DNA of 64,000 nucleotides from Oscarella lobularis (Eukaryota > Porifera > Homoscleromorpha > Homosclerophorida > Oscarellidae). The position numbers were made by a program, and so were the translations under genes. This document shows, piece after piece, positions 54,473 to 64,000 of the stretch. The first letter of the stretch is position 1. Every line of letters starts with the position of its first letter. The stretch spans positions 2,852,001-2,916,000 of the forward strand of contig NC_089180.1 in assembly GCF_947507565.1 (NCBI RefSeq), in the 5' to 3' direction. The notes under the pieces were generated by a model. It had not been told where the DNA came from. It saw only the letters and a list, made by a program, of their open reading frames with translations, and made no database searches.

Positions 54473-57400
54473 ATGGCTTCTTTCATCTGCTTTCAGCCGA
54501 GCTGCACCTTCAAGACGTTCAGGGCGGCTACCCTCCGCCGTCACCTTTTACACGAGCATAAAATGCAGCAGACTGAAGTGAAAAAAGAGTTCAAAACTTT
54601 TCTCGGTTACATTCACGATGAGAATCGCTTGCTTACGTAGTAGCCAAGTTACTCCTAGATTTTTCTGCTTGGAAGGCCAGCATTGAGAGCGACAACAAAG
54701 TCAACTACAGCAAAGCTTCTGGGAAGAAAGTAACAGAAGGATGTACCATTCACACCTACTCCTGCAACAGGTCGGAAATCAGCAGGTCACGCAGTAATAG
54801 GAAGCAAACGAGTTTCTAAAATTAGATCTGGATTGTACAAGAGGAAGTCGAAGGGAGTAAGGCAGACGAAGACCCAAGGAACCTCTAAAATTGGTGAGTC
54901 AGCTGTCTTCTAAGTAAACATGAATAAAGAAATCGTATTTATAGGACATCAATGCACATCCACAATGAAGGCATCAGTGAACAACTCCACTGGCGTAGTT
55001 GGCGTATCATACTATCCTATGCATTATGGTCACTCTCGTGATCTTGGCCATCTTCGATTGACAAATGCAGACAGGCAGAAGATTGCCACAGAAATAAAAA
55101 TGGCCGTCAACCCGCAAAAGATTCTTTGCAATCTGCGCTCGACTTCACTGCCTGAAGGAAAATCGTTTGCGAGAGTCAATCTCGCTACTAAGAAAGATCT
55201 TTGGAATATTACGAAGTCGTACGGTTTAGACCCAGCTATTCGGCATGGCGACGACGGCACGAGTTTAGCTGCGCTCTTGTCGGAACTTTCTCGTGAGTCA
55301 TACAGTCCGGTTCTTCTTCAGAAATTTCAAAATGAAGTCAATGCAGAGTTGCCTTTACTTAGTGAAGAAGACTTTATTCTGGTGCTTCAAACAAAAATGC
55401 AACTGGAATTGATGAAAAGCTTTTCTACAGATGGTGTGGTCTGCATGGACTCGACCCACGGAACGAACGAATACGGGTTTCCGCTAATAACACTTTTGGT
55501 CGTGGACGATTTTGGACAGGGGTGTCCAGTTGCATGGTGCGTCAGCAACAAGGAGGACAGAATTAGTCTAGTCTACTTTTTACAAGCCGTGAAGCGAAAC
55601 TGCGACAAAGCACCGGAAATACGTCCTTCGTGGTTTATGTCAGACGACGCTCCGCAGTACTTTTCTGCTTGGACAGAGGTGTTTTCAAGTTCCAGTACGA
55701 ACTCACCACCTCCTACGAAACTTCTCTGCAGTTGGCACGTCGAACGGGCGTGGAAGGGCCATCTTAAAGCCATTTCTGACATCGACCTGCAAAAGGCTAT
55801 TTACAAGCAGCTGAAGGTTATGATGCAGTTCAAAGACAAGCAAAGCCTGCACCAGCTCATAGCCAAGAGCATTATTGAGCTGAAGTCCCGAAAAGCTACC
55901 CAAGCGTTTGGAAAGTACTTCGAAAAGGAGTACGCGTCAAGAGCTGAGCAGTGGGCGCAGGCTTACCGGAAAGGAAGCAAAATCAATACTAACATGTACC
56001 TTGAGGCCTTTCATCGCACCCTGAAACACGGCTCTAGCTACATGCACGGCAAAGTCAATCGTAGAATGGACCAGTTAGTCTATGTCCTCCTCCGATTTGC
56101 AGAAGATCAACTCTACGATCGTGTCGTGAAGCTCGAGAAAGGAAAGAGGAATTTTCGGTTGGAGGCAATAGCAACAAATCACACGAAGAGCGAAAAGGTC
56201 GATCCGAAAGCAGCGGTTGCATACAATTTGGAAAAAAAGTCTTGGACTGTGAGACAGAACGACAAATCACTAGTTACTGTGCAGAAAACAGACATCGACA
56301 AGCCCTGCTGCAATTTAATTTGCCGACGCTGTTGCACGTGCGTACACCAATTCCTTTGCTCGTGCTCTAAAGGGAGCATAAACGACACAATCTGTGAGCA
56401 CGTTCACATTGTTCAACAATTCTTGCAGAAAGAGGAGGGTGATTCCTGCATTTCGAGAACAAGTCTACTGCTCTAACAACCGATGACCTTGTAGAAATTA
56501 AAATATCCGACGCTGCGCCAACAGAAGTTCAAGTGAAAGAGAAATGCTTGCAGCAGCTGAGAGAGTTATTCCTTTTTGCTGAAAGCTGCAGCGACAATGA
56601 AATCATTAAACAAATCTGGGAGAAAGTCAGGCAAGCTTCAAGTGTCGTTGCTGCTCTCCGTGGCCACAGCCATCTGCCTACAGTTGCAAAACGAGCTTCG
56701 CCAAACAAAAGCGCGTCGCCTCAGCGAAAACGAAAAATGCCGCTTTTTCGAACGTCAAAACGCAAGCATTCAAAGCGAGACCGTCCATATCGGAACCCGA
56801 CGGAGGAAGAAGCGGCCATTATTGTTGAAAAAACTCTCTCAACAGGCTATCTCCCTTATGAGAGAAAAAAGAAAAAGCTTTCACCTGAAAATGAAGGTAT
56901 AGAATATGCGCTCTAATTTCATTGATCAGTTCAACAATTAAATAATTCTTTTTTGCAGAATTTATGACTTGGTTTGCCGATGCGAAAAGCATTGAACGAG
57001 TGGTGTCTGGAGGTCATCCAATTGACGAAAAAGAACTTTCCTGTGATGTTCCGGATGAAGCCATTGAAGTAGACGTCAGCGCTCTGACGGTTAGATCTTT
57101 ATTCACAACTTGCGCCTGGAAAGAAGTCTGCCATACACGTAATTAACCGAAAAGCAAATATTCTGTATATTAATTAATGTGACACCACCAGTTACTGCTA
57201 TGAAAAAGGAATGGACTTGCTCTTCCTGTTTGCAAGTAATTGCCAAACTAAGAATGATTCAGTGCGACGACTGCAAAAAGTGGTACCACTGGTGAGTAAT
57301 TGCAGTGGTCAGGTTATAAATGCATGCACGTGCCTTACGTGCAATTTTAGTAACTGCGTCAACGTGTCAGAAAAAGGACTGCCGGCATGTGATTGGAGCG

Positions 57401-58160
57401 ACGTCATCTTTGTTTGCCCAAGCTGTGACCAAAAGCGACGGTTGTTGGCACTAAACAAGACCCACACTTTTGTCCAGCCAGTTTATGATAAAAAGGTGAC
57501 ACTGTACCGGAATATCATTATTTTGCTTGCTTAATTAAATGCTTACATATGCAGGTTGGTACTTCATCTTCGGATTTGGGTGACTTTCAAATCACAAAAG
57601 TTTGCCAAGCTCAATTACGCCAAGATGAAAAGACCGTTTCAGGGTTTCTAAAATTGCACAACCGCAAGCAGAGGAAAGTGAAACCTGATGGCAATTGCTT
57701 CTACCGAGCGGCTGCACTTCAACTCTTTGGCAAAGAAAGTCTTCACCATAAGCTAAGATTGTTCTTAGCCAACGTCGTCCGAACAAACGCCGATCACTAC
57801 TCGAATTTCTTCATCGAAAAGCCCGGCCATACCTTTTTGCGGCACAAAGAGACGATTCATCAAACCGGAGTATGGGCCACTCAAGTGGAATTCTTCGCAA
57901 TTGCCGAGGCGTTTGGCATTCCCGTCTATTTGTGTTCTCCAAATACCTCTACGAAAATGTTTTCCTGGGAGAAATACCACGGTTTTCAAGAGATCCTAAC
58001 GCCCAGCTTAGCTGTGTACGGACTGCCTCCGGCATCAACGCCATTGGCTCAAAAAGATCAATCTCATATTGAAGTTGCGCACAATTCCACTAGAGATCAT
58101 TTCGATAGCATTGCGCCTGCTGCTGCTACGACATTGTTGACTTTTCCTCAGAACGTCTAA
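54473..58160 (+). CDS. MULE-type transposase with C2H2, SWIM, PHD and OTU domains
   Basis: Segments: 54473-54893 (C2H2-like C-x4-C-x12-H; two frame breaks near 54635 and 54775), 54945-56896, 56959-57138, 57192-57291, 57351-57495, 57555-58160 (stop TAA). The five introns are GT-AG, 51-63 nt, with agreeing phases; one further frame break lies near 56460. Domains in order: MULE DDE (DGVVCMDSTHGTNEYGFPL, PSWFMSDDAPQYFSAWTEVF, CSWHVERAWKGHL); SWIM finger (CCTCVHQFLCSCS...CEHVHIV); PHD finger (WTCSSCLQVIAK, IQCDDCKKWYH, then FVCPSC across an intron); and OTU cysteine protease (KVKPDGNCFYRAAALQLFGK with catalytic DGNC, and GVWATQVEFFAIAEAFGIPV). MULE proteins move DNA; OTU domains cleave ubiquitin or related chains; PHD fingers read histone tails. 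Most of the gene is intact, but three single-base breaks suggest early decay or sequence error. Confidence 0.8.
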
Positions 58161-58229
58161 ATCACGGTTTTCTGTTACTGTTTACGCTTAGTCGTTTGTT
58201 CCAATAATAATAGCCTACGTTAGTTAGAA

Positions 58230-58308
58230 GCCCGTATGTCCGGGTAGGGTAAACGGCTTTTCAAGAAGAAACAGGGAAAAACCGTTTACCCTACCCGGAC
58301 ATACGGGC
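58230..58308. mobile_element. Short foldback element (32-bp arms)
   Basis: GCCCGTATGTCCGGGTAGGG...GGCTTTT (58230-58261) is mirrored by AAAACCG...CCCTACCCGGACATACGGGC (58277-58308) with a 15-bp loop. A half copy, CCCGGACATACGGCC, lies at 58383-58397. No clear target duplication. It sits 70 bp after the MULE gene stop and might be its terminal repeat or an unrelated hairpin repeat. Confidence 0.65.
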
Positions 58309-58516
58309 CATTTCGTGAAGTCACCAGCTTTCGGTATCCCGTGTATAATCGGGCACGTTTTTTCCTAGAGGCCTTTTTCAACCCGGACATACGGCCATCA
58401 TGCAACTGTACCTCCAAGTTTTATTTCTACATCAACAACGCGACGGGACAACAGTATTTACTAAGAAATTAAAAACGCGAGCAAACACAATGTAATTACA
58501 TGAAGTACAGTACTGC

Positions 58517-58800
58517 ATCTCAGCCTATTTTGCCCTTCTTGGGCCGTTTTTTAGCGGTCATGCTCAGGACCTCCACCTCCATAGAGAGCGCTTTCTGATC
58601 ACGGCCGTCGGGGTCTTCCTGAGGACCTTGACTTCCTAAGATGAGACGGTAAACGCAAAGCAGCTATTGTACTTACCTGATTCATCTGAAGGGCCTTTCT
58701 TTTCCACAGATGGTGGACGAGCTGCTCGCAGAGTGCCGTCGTCGATCGTGAAAGACCAAATCGATGAGCAACAGTCAGTGCCATGCGTCTGAGATGAACC
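58517..58800 (-). CDS. Probable 3' exons of a host-like gene (partial)
   Basis: One minus-strand frame runs from near 58790 through IWSFTIDDGTLRAARPPS, VEKKGPSDES, a 41-nt intron GTAAGT...CATCTTAG (58636-58676, phase 1), then GSQGPQEDPDGRD, LSMEVEVLSMTAKKRPKKGK and a stop about 58517. The basic end resembles a nuclear localisation signal. An alternative start at ATG 58838 gives a competing frame (HLRRMALTVAHRFGLSRS) through the same intron but with a less protein-like end. No domain is recognised; upstream exons were not found. Confidence 0.35.
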
Positions 58801-58924
58801 TTGACGTCAGAAGACGTGCTGTATGATCCAGAAGTCATCGTAAGTATCGATCAGAGCAATAGATTGCCAGAATCATTTGAACCCGTAGAAGGCCAAAAGA
58901 GATTACCGTCGTTAATGCACAGTG

Positions 58925-59070
58925 ACTTGATGTACAAGACGTACAGATGGTACAGAGCCAATACCACTCTACGTTTAGCTCTAGATCACAGCAGATGTAC
59001 AGGAGGTACAGAAGTACAATACTTGAACCATCTTATGTAGCAGAGGTACAGAAGGTACAAGAGGTACAGC
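58925..59070 (+). repeat. Decayed units of the 61-62-bp repeat
   Basis: GACTTGATGTACAAGACGTA, CAGATGGTACAGAGCC and several GGTACAGAAGGTACA-type pieces match the array unit in the orientation of array 1. Confidence 0.7.
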
Positions 59071-59134
59071 GTTAGAGCCGAACCTCCAACAAAGTTTTGA
59101 CCGTCTATCGGCGCGTTATCTTTTGATTTTGGTA

Positions 59135-59294
59135 CAGTAAAACCTCTCAATAGCGGACCACGTTTTTGTCCGTTATAGAAAGGATGTCCGCTATAAGAAG
59201 GTTTGCTAGCTTAAAAGGATCATCCGTTCCACGGTTGGTGTCTGTTATTAGGAGGTGTCCGCTACACGAAGTGTCCGCTTAGAGAAGTTTTAAT
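59135..59294. mobile_element. Tigger/pogo-type MITE
   Basis: It starts CAGTAAAACCTCTCAATAGC and ends GTCCGCTTAGAGAAGTTTTA, imperfect inverted ends of the well-known CAGT-x-x-AACCTCT...GGACxxxx pogo/Tigger style, preceded by TA. Internal GTCCGCTATAAGAAGG repeats the end sequence. About 160 bp, non-coding. 59295-59820 has no gene. Confidence 0.65.
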
Positions 59295-59819
59295 CAATTC
59301 CTACGAACAATAGATGGTAGGGAATCGCTTGTGCCAATAGATTGCAAGAATCGATTCCTACAATTGTTACAATCGCTTGCTACATTATACATGTGACTGT
59401 GCACAAACGTTGAAAATGAGGAGGAGATTACATGCACCAGCATTTCATTTCCCGACAAAGAATTTGCAAGTAGAACAAGAATTTGAATCTTGCGAGTCTG
59501 AAATTACCGTAGCAAAGAAGCTTGCTAATGTTCTCTCGGGGTGTATTATTAAACTATTATGTCGGTACAAAAATCAGGAAACCACAATCTAGTGGTTTTA
59601 CGTGCACAACTCATTTAGAGGCAAAAATGGGAAATAGAATGAACGTTTGGGTCACTCATTCACTACAACAGTTACAAGATTACTCTTACGTCTTTAAGTT
59701 GCAAAAAGATAACAAGAATAAAACGAAAGACTAATGCATTCCTTTGATTTCATCAGCAATAACACGGCTTGCTCAGTCAGCCAGATATACGCGTAGCATA
59801 AGAAGGTTCAAGCTTTGTA

Positions 59820-61930
59820 CTTATGTACCTCCTGTACATCTCCTGTGATCGAGAGCTAAAGGTAGTGGCAAAGACTCTGTACAATCTGTACGTAGTGTAC
59901 ATCCACTGTGACTAGGAGGGTTTAATTAAGAGTCGTTTCTGTACGTCTTGTACATCCACTGTGACTAGGAGAATCTACGAGTGGTAAATCTGTACCATCT
60001 GAACGTCTTGTACATCCGCTGTGATTAGGAGGCCGAGGAGTGGGTAACGGCTCTGTACCATCTGTACGTCTTGTACATCCACTAAGACTACGAGGACAAA
60101 GAGTGATACAGCTCTGTACCCTCCGTACCTCTGGTACATCCAATGTGACCAGGAGAACGAAGAGTGGGTAGAGCTCTGTATCATCCGTACGTCTTGTACA
60201 TCTAGTGTCACCAGGAGGACGAGGAGTGGGTACAGAGTTGTACCCTATGTACGTCTTGTACATCCAGTGTGACAAGGAGGGCAGAGAGTGGGTAGAGCTC
60301 TGTATCCTTCGTACGTCTTGTACATCTAGTGTCACCAGGAGGACGAGGAGTGGGTACGTACGTCTTGTACATCCAGTGTGACAAGGAGGGCAGAGAGTGG
60401 GTAGAGCTCTGTATCCTTCGTACGTCTTGTACATCTAGTGTCACCAGGAGGACGAGGAGTCGGTACAGAGTTGTACCCTATGTACGTCTTGTACATCCAG
60501 TGTCACCAGGAGGACGAGGAGTGGGTACGGTTTGTATCCTCTGTACGTCGTGTACATCCAGTATCACCAGGAGGACGAGGAGTGGGTACGGTCTGTATCC
60601 TGTGTACGTCGTGTACATCCAGTGTCACCAGGAGGACGAGGAGTGGGTACGGTTTGTATCCTCTGTACGTCGTGTACATCCAGTATCACCAGGAGGACGA
60701 GGAGTGGGTACGGTCTGTATCCTCTGTACGTCGTGTACATCCAGTATCACCAGGAGGACGAGGAGTGGGTACGGTCTGTATCCTGTGTACGTCGTGTACA
60801 TCCAGTATCACCAGGAGGACGAGGAGTGGGTACAGCGCTGTACCCTCTGTACGTCGTGTACATCCAGTATCACCAGGAGGACGAGTGGGTACGGTTTGTA
60901 TCCTCTGTACGTCGTGTACATCCAGTATCACCAGGAGGACGAGGAGTGGGTACGGTCTGTATCCTGTGTACGTCGTGTACATCCAGTATCACCAGGAGGA
61001 CGAGGAGTGGGTACAGCGCTGTACCCTCTGTACGTCGTGTACATCCAGTGTCACCAGGAGGACGAGGAGTGGGTACAGAGTTGTGCCCTATGTACGTCTT
61101 GTACATCAGTGTGACAAGGAGGGCAGAGAGTGGGTAGAGCTCTGTATCCTTCGTACGTCTTGTACATCTAGTGTCACCAGGAGGACGAGGAGTGGGTACG
61201 GTTTGTATCCTCTGTACGTCTTGTACATCCAGTATCACCAGGAGGACGAGGAGTGGGTACGGTTTGTATCCTCTGTACGTCGTGTACATCCAGTATCACC
61301 AGGAGGACGAGGAGTGGGTACGGTCTGTATCCTGTGTACGTCGTGTACATCCAGTATCACCAGGAGGACGAGGAGTGGGTACAGCGCTGTACCCTCTGTA
61401 CGTCGTGTACATCCAGTGTCACCAGGAGGACGAGGAGTGGGTACAGAGTTGTGCCCTATGTACGTCTTGTACATCAGTGTGACAAGGAGGGCAGAGAGTG
61501 GGTAGAGCTCTGTATCCTTCGTACGTCTTGTACATCTAGTGTCACCAGGAGGACGAGGAGTGGGTACGGTTTGTATCCTCTGTACGTCTTGTACATCCAG
61601 TATCACCAGGAGGACGAGGAGTGGGTACGGTTTGTATCCTCTGTACGTCTTGTACATCCAGTATCACCAGGAGGACGAGGAGTGGGTACGGTTTGTATCC
61701 TCTGTACGTCTTGTACATCCAGTATCACCAGGAGGACGAGGAGTGGGTACGGTTTGTATCCTCTGTACGTCTTGTACATCCAGTATCACCAGGAGGACGA
61801 GGAGTGGGTACGGTCTGTATCCTCTGTACGTCGTGTACATCCAGTGCGATCCGGAGATCGAGGAGAGACGTACCGTCGGTACGTCTTGTACATCCAGTGC
61901 GATCCGGAGGTCGGTAGGGCATCCAGTGCG
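59820..61930 (-). repeat. Tandem array 2: inverted copy of the 61-62-bp repeat
   Basis: Units read GTACGTCGTGTACATCCAGT, ATCACCAGGAGGACGAGGAG and TGGGTACGGTTTGTATCC, i.e. the reverse complement of array 1 units. The regular part is about 60160-61860 (roughly 28 units); 59820-60160 is decayed and 61850-61930 has a variant CAGTGCGATCCGGAG. The plus strand is open in all frames across most of the array. Confidence 0.95.
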
Positions 61931-61950
61931 ATCCGATGAAAGACGTATAC

Positions 61951-62014
61951 CTGAAAAGCAAAACCACGTGACACGTTCTGCGCGCGCAGCTAATTGAAAG
62001 TTCTCGGTATTTAG
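61951..62014 (-). repeat. 64-bp inverted repeat, right copy
   Basis: CTGAAAAGCAAAACCACGTG...GGTATTTAG is the exact reverse complement of 46833-46896. It borders array 2 on the outside. In both copies the strand leaving the array encodes KQNHVTRSARAAN followed by a stop. Confidence 0.9.
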
Positions 62015-62044
62015 GGACTCTGAATAGTTAATGTGAACGGGTTT

Positions 62045-62169
62045 ACGCATACGCAGACGTTAAGGCGCTTTCACATAAGAGACGCTCTGCGAGCGTCGCG
62101 TTGCGAGCGTCGCGTCAGCGTCGCGTCAACTTTGCGTCGTAGCATTCACATAACGATCTCATAACGATT
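62045..62169. repeat. Short CpG-rich repeat (GCGAGCGTCGCGT)n
   Basis: Four imperfect copies of GCGAGCGTCGCGT / CAGCGTCGCGTC lie at 62085-62140 directly before the hAT element. Confidence 0.6.
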
Positions 62170-63245
62170 CAGGGCCGTCAGAGGCGGTGCGACTGGCACG
62201 GTTCGTACCACTTTTTCCAGAAAATATATGAATAAATCTAATTCTACTTAAATTATTTTCTTCTTTGACTGCCAGACTGAGAGCATGCAAAAAGCAGATA
62301 TATCTGCAGCAGAAGGTCAGGAGGTTGCTACTATGACAAATAGAACCCTTCAGTCGTTGAGAACGGATGAGAACTTTAGCTGTTTTTAGGAAAAAGCGAT
62401 CACTTCGGCTGAAACATTAGAAGTCGGTGAACCTAGTTTGCCACGTCGCCGAAAAGTCCCAAAACGGTATGAAATTGGCAATGTGCAGAGTCAGTGTTAC
62501 TTTCCAACAACTGTAGAAGAGCACTACAAACGACTTTACTATGAGGCTATGGACCTCATTACTACTGTCATAACGGAAAGGTTTAATCAACCAGGGTACC
62601 GAATTTACCAAAATGCTGAAGATCTTCTGCTAAAATCAGCCAATGGCGAAAATTTTGAAGCTCAGTTTGAATTTGTAACGAAATTCTACAAGTCCGATTT
62701 GCATCCTCAGCGACTGCACCAGCAGCTTCAAATCCTATTAACTAATTTTCCATCTTCTGCTGCGAAAGCTCGGTTGTCCGATCTAATGGAATATTTTGGA
62801 AGTTTAACCAAAGCTCAGCGAGAATTGCTGTCGGAAGTCTGCACAATGTTCAAGCTGGTTCTTGTTATGCCTTCAACGAACGCAGCAAGCGAGAGATCTT
62901 TCAGCACGTTGCGCCGAATAAAAGCTTACCTTCGCTCAACCATGACTCAGAAAAGGCTCAAGCACCTCATGATTTTGCACATTTATAGCCAACTCACGGA
63001 CGAAATAGACTTGATTAAAATTGCCAACGAATTCGTTTCGCAGAATGAGTATAGAAAAGCCCATTTGGGAAGTTTATGCGATCTGCTAAGGTAATTTGGG
63101 TATTTTATTGTTAATTTTTTTAAAAAGTCTTGCAAAAGGAATTTTACATACTGTAACAAAAATGAAATTTTTGGGGCGTAGCTAGCAAAAAATTTTTTGC
63201 GCGCTAAATGGCCGTACCACTACCAAATTTACTCTGACGGCTCTG
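62170..63245 (+). mobile_element. hAT element with 5-bp target duplication
   Basis: The left end CAGGGCCGTCAGAG (62170) and right end CTCTGACGGCTCTG (to 63245) are inverted repeats, 13 of 14 positions. CGATT flanks both sides directly (62165-62169 and 63246-63250). Most hAT elements make 8-bp duplications; a 5-bp duplication fits the hAT5-type groups as I recall them. At 1076 bp the element holds only the C-terminal third of the transposase, so it is an internally deleted, non-autonomous copy. Confidence 0.8.
62438..63094 (+). pseudogene. hAT transposase, C-terminal part with dimerisation domain
   Basis: A 218-residue frame: RRRKVPKRYEIGN, EEHYKRLYYEAMDLITTVIT, then KLVLVMPSTNAASERSFSTL and RRIKAYLRSTMTQKRLKHLM. 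The signature LVxPSTNAxSERSFS is the hAT C-terminal dimerisation core. An in-frame TAG at 62386 separates it from an upstream 17-codon stretch, and the BED finger and first two catalytic Asp regions are absent. Alignable with the decayed copy at 6013-6561. It may still make a dimerisation-only protein. Confidence 0.75.
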
Positions 63246-63504
63246 CGATTGGCCTAGCGTAATTGTCGTAGCGCGCTCTTATTAATAGAATTGTATCTAA
63301 TTTTCTCTTATTACTGCGATCGCAGTTATCCGGAACCTCCCATCGTTTTGTTGGCCTTCTGATGCTTTGTCCATACATTTCAACACATCTTCTAAAAAGT
63401 CCTCCTCCTGTTGAGACTAGTTTCCCGTTCCATGACAAAAATTGACTCACTTCCTTTGTAGTTGGTTTGATATCAATCCGGTGTTGTTTCTCTAATGAGA
63501 AACG

Positions 63505-63850
63505 TCATTGCAGTAATTTACCTGACTGGATACGATGGTTTTCAGGAGGACCCATAGCAGAACGTGGCATGTAACAACCACGTTGTTTCTTGATCACCAA
63601 ATGCATGAACAGCAAGAGAATCTTGTGCTCAGTCACTGGCACCTCTCGAGTCCAGTCCATAATATACCGCAACGGTTTGTGATCCGTTTGCAAAATAAAG
63701 TTGTCCCGGCCTTCCAAGTAATATCGAAATCTTTTTACTCCCCAATAGATAGCCAACGCTTCTATCTCAATCTGGGCGTAATTGCGCTGTGCTTTGATGC
63801 CAGCAAACGACGTACGTGTACAGTACGCCGTAAGCTAACGCACGTGTCTG
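63505..63850 (-). pseudogene. Ty3/gypsy RNase H fragment
   Basis: [40 protein letters not shown] and [14 protein letters not shown] match the connection between reverse transcriptase and RNase H in gypsy-type pol (E-x-E-x-LAI-x-W-x-V...F...TDHKPL). The frame leaves homology after EVPV. No LTR nearby. 63246-63504 and 63860-64000 have no gene; a CACGTGA motif recurs at 63926. Confidence 0.75.
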
Positions 63851-64000
63851 GTCACGTGTAGAGAAGGAAGGAACGAGGGGGCGGATAACTTAAGGTCCCG
63901 AGGATCTACTGTACCAGAAAAAGTCACGTGATAGCGCGAGTTAAGGCCGATGAACACTAGCGACCCTGGTCTCCGAGGCTACTGTACACGCGACATGCAT

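Noticed and set aside
60329-61505. Long plus-strand open frames across array 2
   Set aside because: Same cause as array 1: a stop-free repeat unit, not genes.
46833-62014. Polinton/Maverick element (15-20 kb, inverted ends)
   Set aside because: Size fits, but there is no DNA polymerase B, retroviral-type integrase, protease or capsid gene, and no 6-bp target duplication.

Overview
The window looks like nuclear DNA of an early-branching or otherwise compact-intron animal; a sponge is a reasonable guess, but nothing in it is decisive. The reasons are spliceosomal genes with very short GT-AG introns (about 41-95 nt), a laminin-G-type exon, unmethylated-looking CpG-rich sequence and a very mixed set of animal transposon families. 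There is no sign of bacterial operons, rRNA, tRNA or CRISPR. Most of the sequence is transposable-element debris, with a few intact or nearly intact genes between the pieces.

Layout. 1-5.1 kb: the 3' end of an LTR retrotransposon (pol tail, polypurine tract, LTR), two small two-exon genes (1028-1267 and 4830-5106) and two tandemly duplicated repeat families. 5.5-8.6 kb: transposase fragments, including a hAT tail and a multi-exon DDE transposase. 8.75-9.2 kb: a two-exon HIRAN-domain protein. 9.7-26 kb: Helitron, RecQ-like helicase, Tc1, gag, pogo and DDE_4 remnants, plus a 2.4-kb pogo-type element with about 470-bp inverted ends (22511-24928) and a 104-bp palindromic foldback element with a 9-bp target duplication (21746-21849). 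26-38.7 kb: hAT pieces, a palindromic minisatellite, a decayed full-length pogo transposase next to a 715-bp foldback MITE, a laminin-G pseudo-exon, a second HIRAN protein, an IS630/Tc1-like pseudogene, and an LTR element with 5' LTR, primer-binding site and gag only. 38.8-41.4 kb: a ten-exon gene of unknown function with a SANT/Myb-like start. 42-46.7 kb: Helitron, Tc1, integrase-like and pogo fragments.

46.8-62.0 kb is the most striking region. Two roughly 2-kb arrays of a 61-62-bp repeat lie in opposite orientation about 11 kb apart. Their outer ends carry a perfect 64-bp inverted repeat (46833-46896 and 61951-62014). Between the arrays sit an intact 15-exon gene for a 971-residue P-loop ATPase with an acidic middle and a long charged coiled-coil tail (minus strand), and a MULE-type gene that joins a C2H2 finger, MULE transposase, SWIM finger, PHD finger and OTU protease (plus strand). 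This looks like a giant foldback-type element, or a host segment captured between two inverted arrays. The window ends with a short hAT element with 5-bp target duplications (62170-63245) and a Ty3/gypsy RNase H fragment.

The genes do not form one pathway. The recurring themes are transposases with chromatin-reading (PHD) or protease (OTU) add-ons, stand-alone HIRAN DNA-end-binding domains, and repeated nesting of one element inside another. Gene models were built by hand from splice signals and reading-frame phase; no database search was possible.
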